This document shows, piece by piece, positions 54,631-62,345 of a stretch of 64,000 nt of DNA. Each line of letters opens with the position of its first letter. Within the stretch, counting starts at the first letter, position 1. The stretch lies in contig NZ_CANKXK010000005.1 of NCBI RefSeq assembly GCF_947487605.1, forward strand, positions 62,001 to 126,000. Reading direction: 5' to 3'. The stretch is from an uncultured Algibacter sp. (GTDB lineage: Bacteria > Bacteroidota > Bacteroidia > Flavobacteriales > Flavobacteriaceae). Both the position numbers and the translations under genes were made by a program. The notes under the pieces were generated by a model. It ran no database searches. It was not told the origin of the DNA and was given only the letters and a program-made list of their open reading frames with translations.

Positions 54631-54801
54631 CTAGGTAACAATTATTTTTATTTCCCAAGCCATTTGCATTTCTTTTATCGCTGTCAAACCTTCTTTGGAA
54701 CATTCTGCCAAAACAGTCGCTAGTACTTTAATCTTAGTATAACCTGCTCTTGCTTTTTGAGTTATTTTAGCAATCACCAATTTATCTATGTTATTTGGCA
54801 T
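54631..54801 (-). CDS. Uncharacterised 56-residue peptide at the end of the cassette
   Basis: ATG at 54801, stop TAG at 54631-54633. The peptide starts MPNNIDKLVIAKITQKARAG and ends MAWEIKIIVT; it is Lys/Ile/Ala-rich, has one Cys, no signal peptide and no obvious membrane helix. It is 9 bp after the membrane-protein gene, the same spacing as the other junctions of this cassette, and is followed by a clear terminator. These two facts support a real gene. Function unknown; a small structural or signalling peptide is possible. Confidence 0.55.
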   Translation of the reverse strand: MPNNIDKLVIAKITQKARAGYTKIKVLATVLAECSKEGLTAIKEMQMAWEIKIIVT

Positions 54802-54810
54802 AATTTTAAT

Positions 54811-55929
54811 TTATATTGACCAAAACTTATCAACAATCATTAGCAATATGGGTGCGATTATAGCCGCAAATATAGCCGACAAACTTTTTGTATCGAATGG
54901 CCATGTATTCTGACCTGCTATTGAATTTTCTAATGCCCTCAACTCATTCAGTTTTGTGAAATTACTTGAGCTTGGGTCTATCTCTATATCATTTAATTTA
55001 TTTCTAATTTTATTTTGCACAATTGCAAGTTGGTTTTCAATATCATAACTCATAAAACCATGAACATTTAAAAGAGGCCAATAAATATATATGATTATTG
55101 CTATTGCAAACGATGCATACCACAAAACAATTGGCAACTCCCATGACCAATCTCCTATTAGTTTAGCAACAACGCCTAAGAAAAATGGAATGATTGCTAA
55201 AACGGAAGTTTTAAGATGAATACTCCCTATTTTATGGATAGATCTTTTTTGGTCAATATTCATTAAATTCTTTTTTGGATTGGTTGTGAGTTGATTCAAA
55301 AACATAGCAAAATACATCATGCTATATATAGCTGCACCTGCAAATAACATATAAAGGAATTCAAAACCGGCAAAGAGAAACTTCGCTTCTTGTGTTTCAA
55401 ATGGTGTTCCTACAATATAATCTCCCGCCGAAGCGATAATTCCTGCCAAAAAACCAGCAACTAAAACGCGCTTGTTATTGAACATTTTTGCATTATAACT
55501 ATAAAATTTATCTTCGGCTTTCCTTTTATTTAAAGAAGATACTTTTATAAAATAATCAAGTTTGTCATTAATGACATTGTAAATCCATATTAAACAAGAC
55601 CATGAAATTATCATTTGAATGGTAAATGCCAAGAACGATAGCAGATAAATTTTGTCCTCATTTAATCTGTACCAAGAAAACTGAATGATGGCAAAAAAAG
55701 TGATACATATAACAAATACACTTATATAATATGGCAAAGGTAATTTTTCAACAAGTATCAACTGAAAGGGTTTTTTTAACCTTAAATTATCTACCAAACG
55801 CACACTTCTTTTGGTATTATCCTTTATATTCTTTTTTCTTACTTTATCTTGCCATTCTAAACAATATCTGCATTTTGCAGCTTTTTTAGGGATGTCGCTA
55901 AGGCAATATTTACATTCAACTGTTTCCAT
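54811..55929 (-). CDS. Membrane protein with N-terminal zinc ribbon
   Basis: A 372-residue protein. An N-terminal zinc ribbon (VECKYCLSDIPKKAAKCRYC, Cys4) leads to a basic linker (about 25-55), followed by some six to eight membrane helices, with one at the very C-terminus (LSAIFAAIIAPILLMIVDKF). I do not recognise the family. The soluble loop between helices has YIVGTPFETQEAKF. It lies 9 bp after the alpha/beta hydrolase gene. Its Cys-rich start resembles the separate zinc-ribbon gene upstream, suggesting a common partner or metal-dependent assembly. Confidence 0.7.
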   Translation of the reverse strand: METVECKYCLSDIPKKAAKCRYCLEWQDKVRKKNIKDNTKRSVRLVDNLRLKKPFQLILVEKLPLPYYISVFVICITFFAIIQFSWYRLNEDKIYLLSFLAFTIQMIISWSCLIWIYNVINDKLDYFIKVSSLNKRKAEDKFYSYNAKMFNNKRVLVAGFLAGIIASAGDYIVGTPFETQEAKFLFAGFEFLYMLFAGAAIYSMMYFAMFLNQLTTNPKKNLMNIDQKRSIHKIGSIHLKTSVLAIIPFFLGVVAKLIGDWSWELPIVLWYASFAIAIIIYIYWPLLNVHGFMSYDIENQLAIVQNKIRNKLNDIEIDPSSSNFTKLNELRALENSIAGQNTWPFDTKSLSAIFAAIIAPILLMIVDKFWSI

Positions 55930-55938
55930 ATTACAATA

Positions 55939-56919
55939 TTAAACGATATGACTTAAGGACATTTTTATAACGTTTTTATTAATCAGCATTTGGTTGTTCA
56001 AGTTTAAGTCTAAGCTAAATGGTTTATGCAAAAAGTGCCCCAACTTTTTATGTTCAATAATTACAATATTCTCGCATATCTTAAAGTTGCTCAACATTTG
56101 TTTTTTGCACCTATTTTTCGAGATTAAAAGCCAATCTAATCTTCCAAATTGCAACACAATTCTTTTTGCATTCAAGATGTCACTAATCTGCTTTTCTAAT
56201 TTTAGATTCAAAATTTCTTTTATCTCAAAAATACACCTGTAATTATAGATGTATTTAAAGAATGTCTTATGGTTATTTAAAACCAACCCGAAGTATTGTG
56301 GTTTGTTATGTAGGTTGATTTGAAAATTGAATTTTCTTTTGAAAGTTAACAGCTTTAAAAGGTAAGATGGTTTATTTATCAAAATATTCATAATCCTCAT
56401 TGCTTTACTTTCACTTAGTTTGATAAATCGTTTGATAAAAAATTTTGGAAATACATTGGCAAACGAATCGCAAGGCGAATACAGAAACAGCTTTGTTACT
56501 TTTTTAGCTTCTTTTGGTATCTGACCAAAACCCATAGCCATTATATCTGATGATATATCAATACTCTTCAACCTTGATTGCATCAACTTTTCTTCAACTT
56601 TTGTGTTCATGTTACATAAAAATGAAACAATAGCCAAAGCACCAGCACTATGTCCTGCTAGATGAATTTCAGAAATATAGCTTTGATCAATTCTATTAAT
56701 AAATTCCTTTAAATTATCAACCATATTTCCAATAGTCCACTCTCCCTTTGACCCTTGCTCAGGTAAATCCAAAATATAGATTGACTTGTAGTTATTAGAA
56801 AATGATTTGGAGAAATCAATGTAGTTCTCTTTGTATGCGCCTAATCCAGGTAAAAAGATTAAAACTTTATTAATTGATTTTACACCTAATATCTCCAAAT
56901 AAGAAATAGTGTTATTCAT
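55939..56919 (-). CDS. Alpha/beta hydrolase fold protein
   Basis: A 326-residue soluble alpha/beta hydrolase. LIFLPGLGAYKENYIDFSKS is the oxyanion region, AGHSAGALAIV the nucleophile elbow (GxSxG), GRLDWLLIS the likely acid Asp, and KKLGHFLHKP the His. The protein is unusually rich in Lys, Asn and Ile, more AT-rich in codon choice than its neighbours, suggesting horizontal acquisition. There is no signal peptide, so it probably acts in the cytoplasm. Substrate unknown; it belongs to the evenly spaced cassette with the zinc-ribbon proteins. Confidence 0.78.
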   Translation of the reverse strand: MNNTISYLEILGVKSINKVLIFLPGLGAYKENYIDFSKSFSNNYKSIYILDLPEQGSKGEWTIGNMVDNLKEFINRIDQSYISEIHLAGHSAGALAIVSFLCNMNTKVEEKLMQSRLKSIDISSDIMAMGFGQIPKEAKKVTKLFLYSPCDSFANVFPKFFIKRFIKLSESKAMRIMNILINKPSYLLKLLTFKRKFNFQINLHNKPQYFGLVLNNHKTFFKYIYNYRCIFEIKEILNLKLEKQISDILNAKRIVLQFGRLDWLLISKNRCKKQMLSNFKICENIVIIEHKKLGHFLHKPFSLDLNLNNQMLINKNVIKMSLSHIV

Positions 56920-56928
56920 CTGTAAAAG

Positions 56929-57084
56929 TTAGCGTAATTTTTCTCTGCAAGCAGGACATCTTAATGTGCCTCCAAACAAACCCGTTCTTTTTGCACAATT
57001 TTTACAATAACACAATCCACAATTTGTACAAGTACCAACTCTTGTTCTATTGTCACAATTATGACATGTTCCTTTATGACTCAT
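56929..57084 (-). CDS. 51-residue cysteine-rich zinc-ribbon protein
   Basis: ATG at 57084, stop TAA at 56929-56931. The peptide has ten Cys, spaced as CHNC, CTNC, CYCKNC and CPAC, so it can form two zinc-binding knuckles; it begins MSHKGTCHNCDNRTRVGTCT. This gene is too short for typical ORF calling, but the Cys spacing and 9-bp junction to the hydrolase gene support it. It resembles small treble-clef/zinc-ribbon proteins; no known function. Confidence 0.72.
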   Translation of the reverse strand: MSHKGTCHNCDNRTRVGTCTNCGLCYCKNCAKRTGLFGGTLRCPACREKLR

Positions 57085-57101
57085 AATCTTTAGGTTTTTA
57101 T

Positions 57102-57259
57102 TTAATTTTCCAACATACTGACATATTTACTATTGCAATTAGGGCATTTGCTTAAACTATAAACTCTTCTCCTTCTCTACATTTTTTACAACTTGCATAT
57201 TCACAATTGCGATATTGAGGTATTGGAGATTTTCTGCTACCAAGACAGCCTGGGCCACT
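57102..57259 (-). pseudogene. Decayed zinc-ribbon gene fragment
   Basis: Two frames together resemble the gene at 56929. One frame contains RNCEYASCKKCREG before a stop, and the next frame contains SLSKCPNCNSKYVSMLEN and a stop. A single-base shift near 57160 joins them into one CxxxxxCxxC...CPNC protein. No ATG is seen in the upstream frame, which opens just after a stop at 57260-57262. It is probably a broken paralogue of the downstream zinc-ribbon gene. Confidence 0.5.
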
Positions 57260-57284
57260 TCACTAATAATATGCCACTCATATA

Positions 57285-59144
57285 TTATATCTTCATTAGT
57301 TTTTTAATACATACTCTACCTGCTTCATCTGCTATTTTAACAAAATATACACCTCCCAAAAAATTTGAAATATCAATTTCATTAATGCCGTTAACTAATT
57401 CTCCTTTTTTAACTTTTTTACCCTGTAAATCAAAAATTGAGTAGAATGCATTAATATCAACTGACATAGACAAAATATCTTTAATTGGATTTGGAAATAT
57501 GTTAACATAATCCATTTTTATAAAATTATCCTTTGATAGTGAATTTGTGTTAAAGGCGTATGGTATACTCCATTTACCCTCATTTCCACCACAAAGTCCT
57601 CTAATCCATAATTTATAGTCAAATTTATCGTCATGTAATGAGGTTGTTGAACCATAATTAATATTTGATAAGGTTGAACCTGAATCAATAGGAGTGAAAT
57701 TTGAATCAGGATGCGAATTAGCATACATTATCTTCCATTCATACCCATTGTCGACATCACTTACAGTGCTCCAGTTGAAGTCAGCTGATGAGGAGGTAAT
57801 ATTATTTATATTATGAATTAGTGGTGGATGACAAAAAGAATTATTAAATATCAATTTCCACGAAAATAATTTGTTGAAATCATAAAAATAGCTACCATCA
57901 TCACATATTTTTAATTTCCAATCTCCATTAGCATTAACACCATAAAAATCTCTCAAGTTTCCTTCAGGGAGATAATTACCAGAATAAGGTGCAACCGCAG
58001 AAGGCTCATATAAGTGGGCAGACGCATCTTCTGTAAAATGAGTAGACAAATAAAATCTAGAATTAATAGAATTAATCTTTGAAGCTAATAGAACGGAGGT
58101 GCCATCGGGAGCAACTAAAGTAATTTCTAACCCCTCTAAACCACGCCTTTCTAATTTATTGATAACTAATTCTTCAAAAAAAATGCTGGCGCCATCTAAA
58201 ACACCTACATTATTAACATTAACAACGTATTCATTCGTATTATTGCAGCTATTGAAAGAAATAAGTCCTGTTACTCCTTCAAAAACTATTAAAGAATCTG
58301 ATTGAGTAGTAAAACTAATGAAATCAGTACAGGTAGTGGATAAACCAGCTACATTATAGGAAACAACTTTAACATAGTATTTAGTATTATAATCAAGAGT
58401 TGGAGAATAAGAGGTAGAATTTCCAATATCCAAATTGCTTACTAATTCTTCTCCATCTGGTGTTAAACCAATTGAAATCAGAAATCCTGAGGATTCATTG
58501 TTAGAAACATTCCATTTGATGTGAGGAGTAATACTAACATCTTCTTCGTTATCGATAGGGTTCTCAATCATTAAACTACAGCTAGGAATATCTGAAACTG
58601 ATTGAGAAGTTATCTTGGAATTTTTTAAACAAAATCCTTTTGATATTGTATTTGCATAATTATTGAACGAATATCGATACTTAAAATTCAATAATTGATT
58701 TTCACTAAAATTATTAATATTCAACTTTAAAGAAAACTTTCCTAAATTCTCACAATTCAAATAATCGTCAAAGTTGACAAACATAAAATCTAAAAACTCT
58801 AATGAATTCCAAGATAAATTATCTGCATCCCAATATTCAATACTCAACCATATAACCCTTGAGGTAATATCACCCGAAATTATTATCATTCTCTCATTTG
58901 AATTATATGCATTTCTTAAATCAATAGGTGGGGATTCAGCATAAATTATATCCCATGTCGTAGAATATTCGAATGTAAAAGACATATCAATATCAGGACT
59001 GTTCAATAAATTGTTTGGATTAAAATTTCCCGAAATAGTCCAATTTGGATTGGGCCAATTTGCAGATCTGTCTAACACTTGAGAAAATGAATTTGTAAGA
59101 ATTAAAGCAAAACCAAAAAAAAGCCATGAAGTATATTCTTTCAT
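57285..59144 (-). CDS. Secreted P-domain/fibronectin-like protein with T9SS sorting domain
   Basis: A 619-residue exported protein. A signal peptide is at 1-21. Residues about 190-275 and about 445-530 look like fibronectin type III-like folds. A proprotein convertase P-domain (about 290-440) is marked by LERRGLEGLEITLVAPDGT, YLPEGNLRDFYGVNANGDWKL and the closing FSWKLIFNN. The C-terminal ~80 residues (NIFPNPIKDILSMSV ... GGVYFVKIADEAGR) are a type A T9SS sorting signal. There is no catalytic domain, so it is probably an adhesive or carbohydrate/protein-binding surface protein. A copy of the palindrome found before the response regulator lies upstream at 59276-59293. Confidence 0.85.
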   Translation of the reverse strand: MKEYTSWLFFGFALILTNSFSQVLDRSANWPNPNWTISGNFNPNNLLNSPDIDMSFTFEYSTTWDIIYAESPPIDLRNAYNSNERMIIISGDITSRVIWLSIEYWDADNLSWNSLEFLDFMFVNFDDYLNCENLGKFSLKLNINNFSENQLLNFKYRYSFNNYANTISKGFCLKNSKITSQSVSDIPSCSLMIENPIDNEEDVSITPHIKWNVSNNESSGFLISIGLTPDGEELVSNLDIGNSTSYSPTLDYNTKYYVKVVSYNVAGLSTTCTDFISFTTQSDSLIVFEGVTGLISFNSCNNTNEYVVNVNNVGVLDGASIFFEELVINKLERRGLEGLEITLVAPDGTSVLLASKINSINSRFYLSTHFTEDASAHLYEPSAVAPYSGNYLPEGNLRDFYGVNANGDWKLKICDDGSYFYDFNKLFSWKLIFNNSFCHPPLIHNINNITSSSADFNWSTVSDVDNGYEWKIMYANSHPDSNFTPIDSGSTLSNINYGSTTSLHDDKFDYKLWIRGLCGGNEGKWSIPYAFNTNSLSKDNFIKMDYVNIFPNPIKDILSMSVDINAFYSIFDLQGKKVKKGELVNGINEIDISNFLGGVYFVKIADEAGRVCIKKLMKI

Positions 59145-59275
59145 TATGAGTTGACTAGTAAAAAAATTAATAATTCGTACACACCCTACAGTTTGATAAC
59201 TTTCTTCAAAAATTTATAATATTATTGAATAGATGCTTAGTTTTCTTAAAAATACTTTCAAGATGTTAACTTTGA

Positions 59276-59293
59276 ACACTCAATTTTGAGTAT
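59276..59293. promoter_or_regulatory. Palindrome ACACTCAATTTTGAGTAT upstream of the P-domain gene
   Basis: It contains the palindrome ACTCAA-tt-TTGAGT and matches 16 of 18 bases of the perfect palindrome at 60103-60120. It is 132 bp before the P-domain gene start and is a candidate binding site of the adjacent LuxR-type regulator. Confidence 0.55.
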
Positions 59294-59423
59294 TCTCACC
59301 ACCCTTTTTAACCATTTGGATAAGCTGCTAATTATTGAGATGAAATACAGGGGTTTTGTGGGTTTCGAAAGGATATTTCAAGAAAATTCAATTATTTAAG
59401 AAAATTGGCGATTATAAATAGGC

Positions 59424-59480
59424 AGGTTGCTACGTCTCTTTGCTATTTCAACAGGCTCAATGCAACGCCTCGCAATGACG
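59424..59480. repeat. REP-like intergenic element
   Basis: The minus strand reads CGTCATTGCGAGGCGTTGCA and continues toward GTAGCAACCTG, the very common CGTCATTGCGAGG...AGCAATCTG type repeat of Flavobacteriia. It ends 3 bp before the regulator gene stop. Confidence 0.65.
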
Positions 59481-59482
59481 GT

Positions 59483-60049
59483 CTAGACAATATTAGCCTT
59501 AGCAGCAAAACGAATCAACTCCGCAGAATTTTTACAATTTGTTTTTTCAAGAATAGAACGCCTATAAGTGTCTACTGTATGCCTACTTATAAATAGTTTT
59601 TCGGCAATGGCTTTACTGTTCAAACCTTCTGCAATGCCACGAATAATATCTAATTCTCTTTTGCTCAAATTAAAATGATCTGTTACTTTAAAACGCTGTA
59701 TGGTTTCTTTTAACTCGTCTATACTAACAGGTTTTAGTAAATAATCAAACACATTTTTTTTAATAGCAGGAATGGCATAATGGTCGTAAGCCGTAAAAAA
59801 GATAATTTTTGTTGGGCTACCTTGCTTTTTAAGTTCATCTGCCATTTCCAAACCAGAAATATCGGGCATTTCAATATCTAAGAAAGCAATGTCAGGTTGG
59901 TGTTTTAAAATGTATTCCAAACCTTTTTTGGCATTGGTTGTTTGTTTTACAATATGTATTTCGGGGAAATTAGCCAATAATAGTTTCATCCGGTTAAGGG
60001 ACCGAGATTCATTATCTATCATTATTATTTTAATCTCCTTATCTTTCAA
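59483..60049 (-). CDS. Response regulator (REC + LuxR-type HTH)
   Basis: A 188-residue cytoplasmic regulator. The receiver domain (about 5-120) has the acidic pocket MIDNES, phosphoacceptor Asp in DIAFLDIEMPDISG, the Thr/Ser FFTAYDHYAIPAI and the Lys LLKPVS. A short linker leads to a LuxR/NarL HTH (about 125-188: LSKRELDIIRGIAEGLNSKA and LFISRHTVDTYRRSI). The frame opens with a TTG at 60049; an ATG at 60022 would cut into the first strand. REC domains of this kind usually pair with LytTR outputs and LytS-type kinases, as the upstream kinase is; the LuxR output is the odd part. It probably binds the palindromes at 60103 and 59276. Confidence 0.86.
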   Translation of the reverse strand: MKDKEIKIIMIDNESRSLNRMKLLLANFPEIHIVKQTTNAKKGLEYILKHQPDIAFLDIEMPDISGLEMADELKKQGSPTKIIFFTAYDHYAIPAIKKNVFDYLLKPVSIDELKETIQRFKVTDHFNLSKRELDIIRGIAEGLNSKAIAEKLFISRHTVDTYRRSILEKTNCKNSAELIRFAAKANIV

Positions 60050-60102
60050 AATGTGTATTGTTTTATAGTATTCTAATAACTTTAAAAATCTATTCGCTTC
60101 TT

Positions 60103-60120
60103 ATACTCAATATTGAGTAT
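60103..60120. promoter_or_regulatory. Perfect 18-bp palindrome ATACTCAATATTGAGTAT
   Basis: A perfect palindrome between the kinase stop and the response regulator start, 54 bp before the TTG. Its near copy upstream of the P-domain gene makes it a plausible operator for autoregulation. Confidence 0.6.
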
Positions 60121-60143
60121 TTAATTACCCAAAAGCAAGTATT

Positions 60144-62186
60144 TTACCCAGATTTTGTGATTAAAACTTCAACTCTCAATCCAGACACCCCTTTAGACAC
60201 GTCGTTTAAATCTTGCAGCTTATGGATTATTTTTCTATTGTATAGTGTACCATACAATTCAAAAATGCGTTCCATAATCAATAAACCATTACCTGTGGAA
60301 TTTACCTTTTTTTTCTTTGCAGGCCGCAAACCCGCTCCATTATCTTCAACAAGAAGTACTAGGCCTTGTTCTTCTTTTTTAATTTCAATTTTAAGCAGAC
60401 CGTTATTTGGGTTTAATGCCAGCCCATGTTTAATAGCGTTCTCCACATAGGTAAACAACACATGTTTAGGGACTTTAAAGTTTAAATCGACATTGTCATC
60501 CACTTTCAATTCATACTTAAAACTATTGTTAAATCTAATTTGTTGGAGCTTAATAAAGTTTTCGGTATAGTTTAGTTCATCTTTTAATATAGTGGTTATT
60601 TTATCGGAACTCTGAAGCGTTTGCCGCATAAAATCGGAAAATCGACAAATAAAGGTATCTGCCTCAATTTTATTATCTGCCAAAGTCATCTCGCTAATGG
60701 TATTAATGGCATTAAATACAAAATGGGGATCTACCTGATTTTTTATGGTCTTTATTTGTAATTCGGCAATTTCCTTTTCTATGGCCCGCTTTTTTTCCAG
60801 CCTTAACTTCTGGCCCTTTAGCACCAGCCATATTAACCCCAAAACCAATAAATAGATGCCAAAATACATTACATAACGCAAGGGATACCATGGATTATTC
60901 TGATAAGAGAAAATTAGATTCTGATTTTCCTGTTGAATATAGAATGAACCTTGACTCCCTTTTTTAATATATCCTCTACTTAAAAATTCTTCACCCTCAT
61001 CTGCGATTTTAAAATCTGTAGCATGTTTAAAATCTGGACTGTAAATTGTGGCGTTTTTATAATCAGAATGTTGCAAAAACCATTCTTTGTTGCCATCATT
61101 GTTTAAGTCGCAATAATACAAACCGAAACCGCTTTTATTAATCTGAAATCTTTGGGTTTCATTTAAATTAAAATCGAATAGCATTACTGTCCCTGTATTG
61201 TATTCCGGCAGCAAAATCTTATTATCTAGGGTTTTGCAGAACATATTATAAAAGCCTTCAGGTAATTCCTTTTCTTTTAGGATGACACCTTGATTATTTA
61301 AAACCATCAATTTCGATGGTTCTACATTACTCTGCCTTGACTTAAAAAAAGCAATCAAATTTTTATTGTTTATTCCAGGCATTACAGATACTGCCCCTAA
61401 TGCCTTAAACTCAATAGGATTGAACATAAAACTCATGTCATCGTCTAATACCTTTAACCAGGTACTATAGTCCGATCGTTTTGAATATATGCTATCAATA
61501 GTATTTGCTGCAGCACTAGTATTGATCAATATTTCATTTTTACTATCACCATCTATATCTAAAACATGAGAAAATGACGCTGGATTAGTTAAGTGAGGTG
61601 ATTTATAAATCTTGTCATTTTCAAAATCATACATATATATACTTCTTGGATTAGCTGCAAATCCTGCTGAGATACTAAAAATTATTTCTTTCCAATCGGA
61701 ATGAATCTCATAAAAAGAATTTGTCCTGATTGAGCCAAAACCATAGTCATCTTTTTCCGGAATTTGAATGGTATCTACATAAAGTCGTTGTCTATTAATC
61801 CCATGGTTTTTAAGAGGTTCAAATATTCCAAGAAAAATAGAATCTTGAGACACTGTAAGTGTATAAATTTCGGAATATCCATTTTGGTCGATGTCCTGAA
61901 ACCATATTCTTTGGTATTTATTTGGAAACTTTGTGTCGTAATTAAATTGGTCTATCTGATCTCCATTGGAATTAAAAATCACATAACTTGCATTTCCGAA
62001 TTTATTTAATTGTGTTTCAATTTTTTCGGAGTAGCCATCATCATCCAAATCATGGTAGTATACAATATTGCCAATATTAACACGCTCTGTACTTACCTTT
62101 TTAACTTCATATTTATTAAAGGTATTAGGCAAACAAAACACGATATCCAATGTAATGCATAAAGCAATAACAAAAGGATTTAGCAT
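60144..62186 (-). CDS. LytS/YehU-type sensor histidine kinase with FG-GAP-like sensor domain
   Basis: About 680 residues. An N-terminal membrane anchor (MLNPFVIALCITLDIVFC) precedes a long periplasmic domain (about 45-415) with FG-GAP/VCBS-like repeats (DLDDDGYSEK, DIDQNGYSEIY, DIDGDSKNEIL, DLNNDGNKEWF). A second membrane helix (about 418-438, YVMYFGIYLLVLGLIWLVL) leads to a coiled coil and the His_kinase box QVDPHFVFNAINTISEMT, with a HATPase domain (VENAIKHGL, EDNGAGLRP). A TTG at 62210 gives eight more residues. It signals to the REC-LuxR protein encoded 94 bp downstream. Confidence 0.87.
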   Translation of the reverse strand: MLNPFVIALCITLDIVFCLPNTFNKYEVKKVSTERVNIGNIVYYHDLDDDGYSEKIETQLNKFGNASYVIFNSNGDQIDQFNYDTKFPNKYQRIWFQDIDQNGYSEIYTLTVSQDSIFLGIFEPLKNHGINRQRLYVDTIQIPEKDDYGFGSIRTNSFYEIHSDWKEIIFSISAGFAANPRSIYMYDFENDKIYKSPHLTNPASFSHVLDIDGDSKNEILINTSAAANTIDSIYSKRSDYSTWLKVLDDDMSFMFNPIEFKALGAVSVMPGINNKNLIAFFKSRQSNVEPSKLMVLNNQGVILKEKELPEGFYNMFCKTLDNKILLPEYNTGTVMLFDFNLNETQRFQINKSGFGLYYCDLNNDGNKEWFLQHSDYKNATIYSPDFKHATDFKIADEGEEFLSRGYIKKGSQGSFYIQQENQNLIFSYQNNPWYPLRYVMYFGIYLLVLGLIWLVLKGQKLRLEKKRAIEKEIAELQIKTIKNQVDPHFVFNAINTISEMTLADNKIEADTFICRFSDFMRQTLQSSDKITTILKDELNYTENFIKLQQIRFNNSFKYELKVDDNVDLNFKVPKHVLFTYVENAIKHGLALNPNNGLLKIEIKKEEQGLVLLVEDNGAGLRPAKKKKVNSTGNGLLIMERIFELYGTLYNRKIIHKLQDLNDVSKGVSGLRVEVLITKSG

Positions 62187-62345
62187 TATGCTAATAAGCT
62201 TGCCTTTCAAATTGGAGAGGGTTGGTTAGTTGTGTTTGATTTAAGTAGGAAATATATAAAATTTTAACATTTTAAGTACAATTTAATTTTTGATTTTTTA
62301 AAGGACGAACTAAGGATTACATATAAATCTTTTAAATTCGCTTCC

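Noticed and set aside
57193-57444. 83-codon plus-strand frame near the P-domain gene end
   Set aside because: Overlaps the sorting domain coding region and the zinc-ribbon remnant in antisense; no supporting motif.
60058-60450. 130-codon plus-strand frame between kinase and regulator
   Set aside because: It is antisense to the conserved HATPase domain of the kinase and includes the palindrome region.
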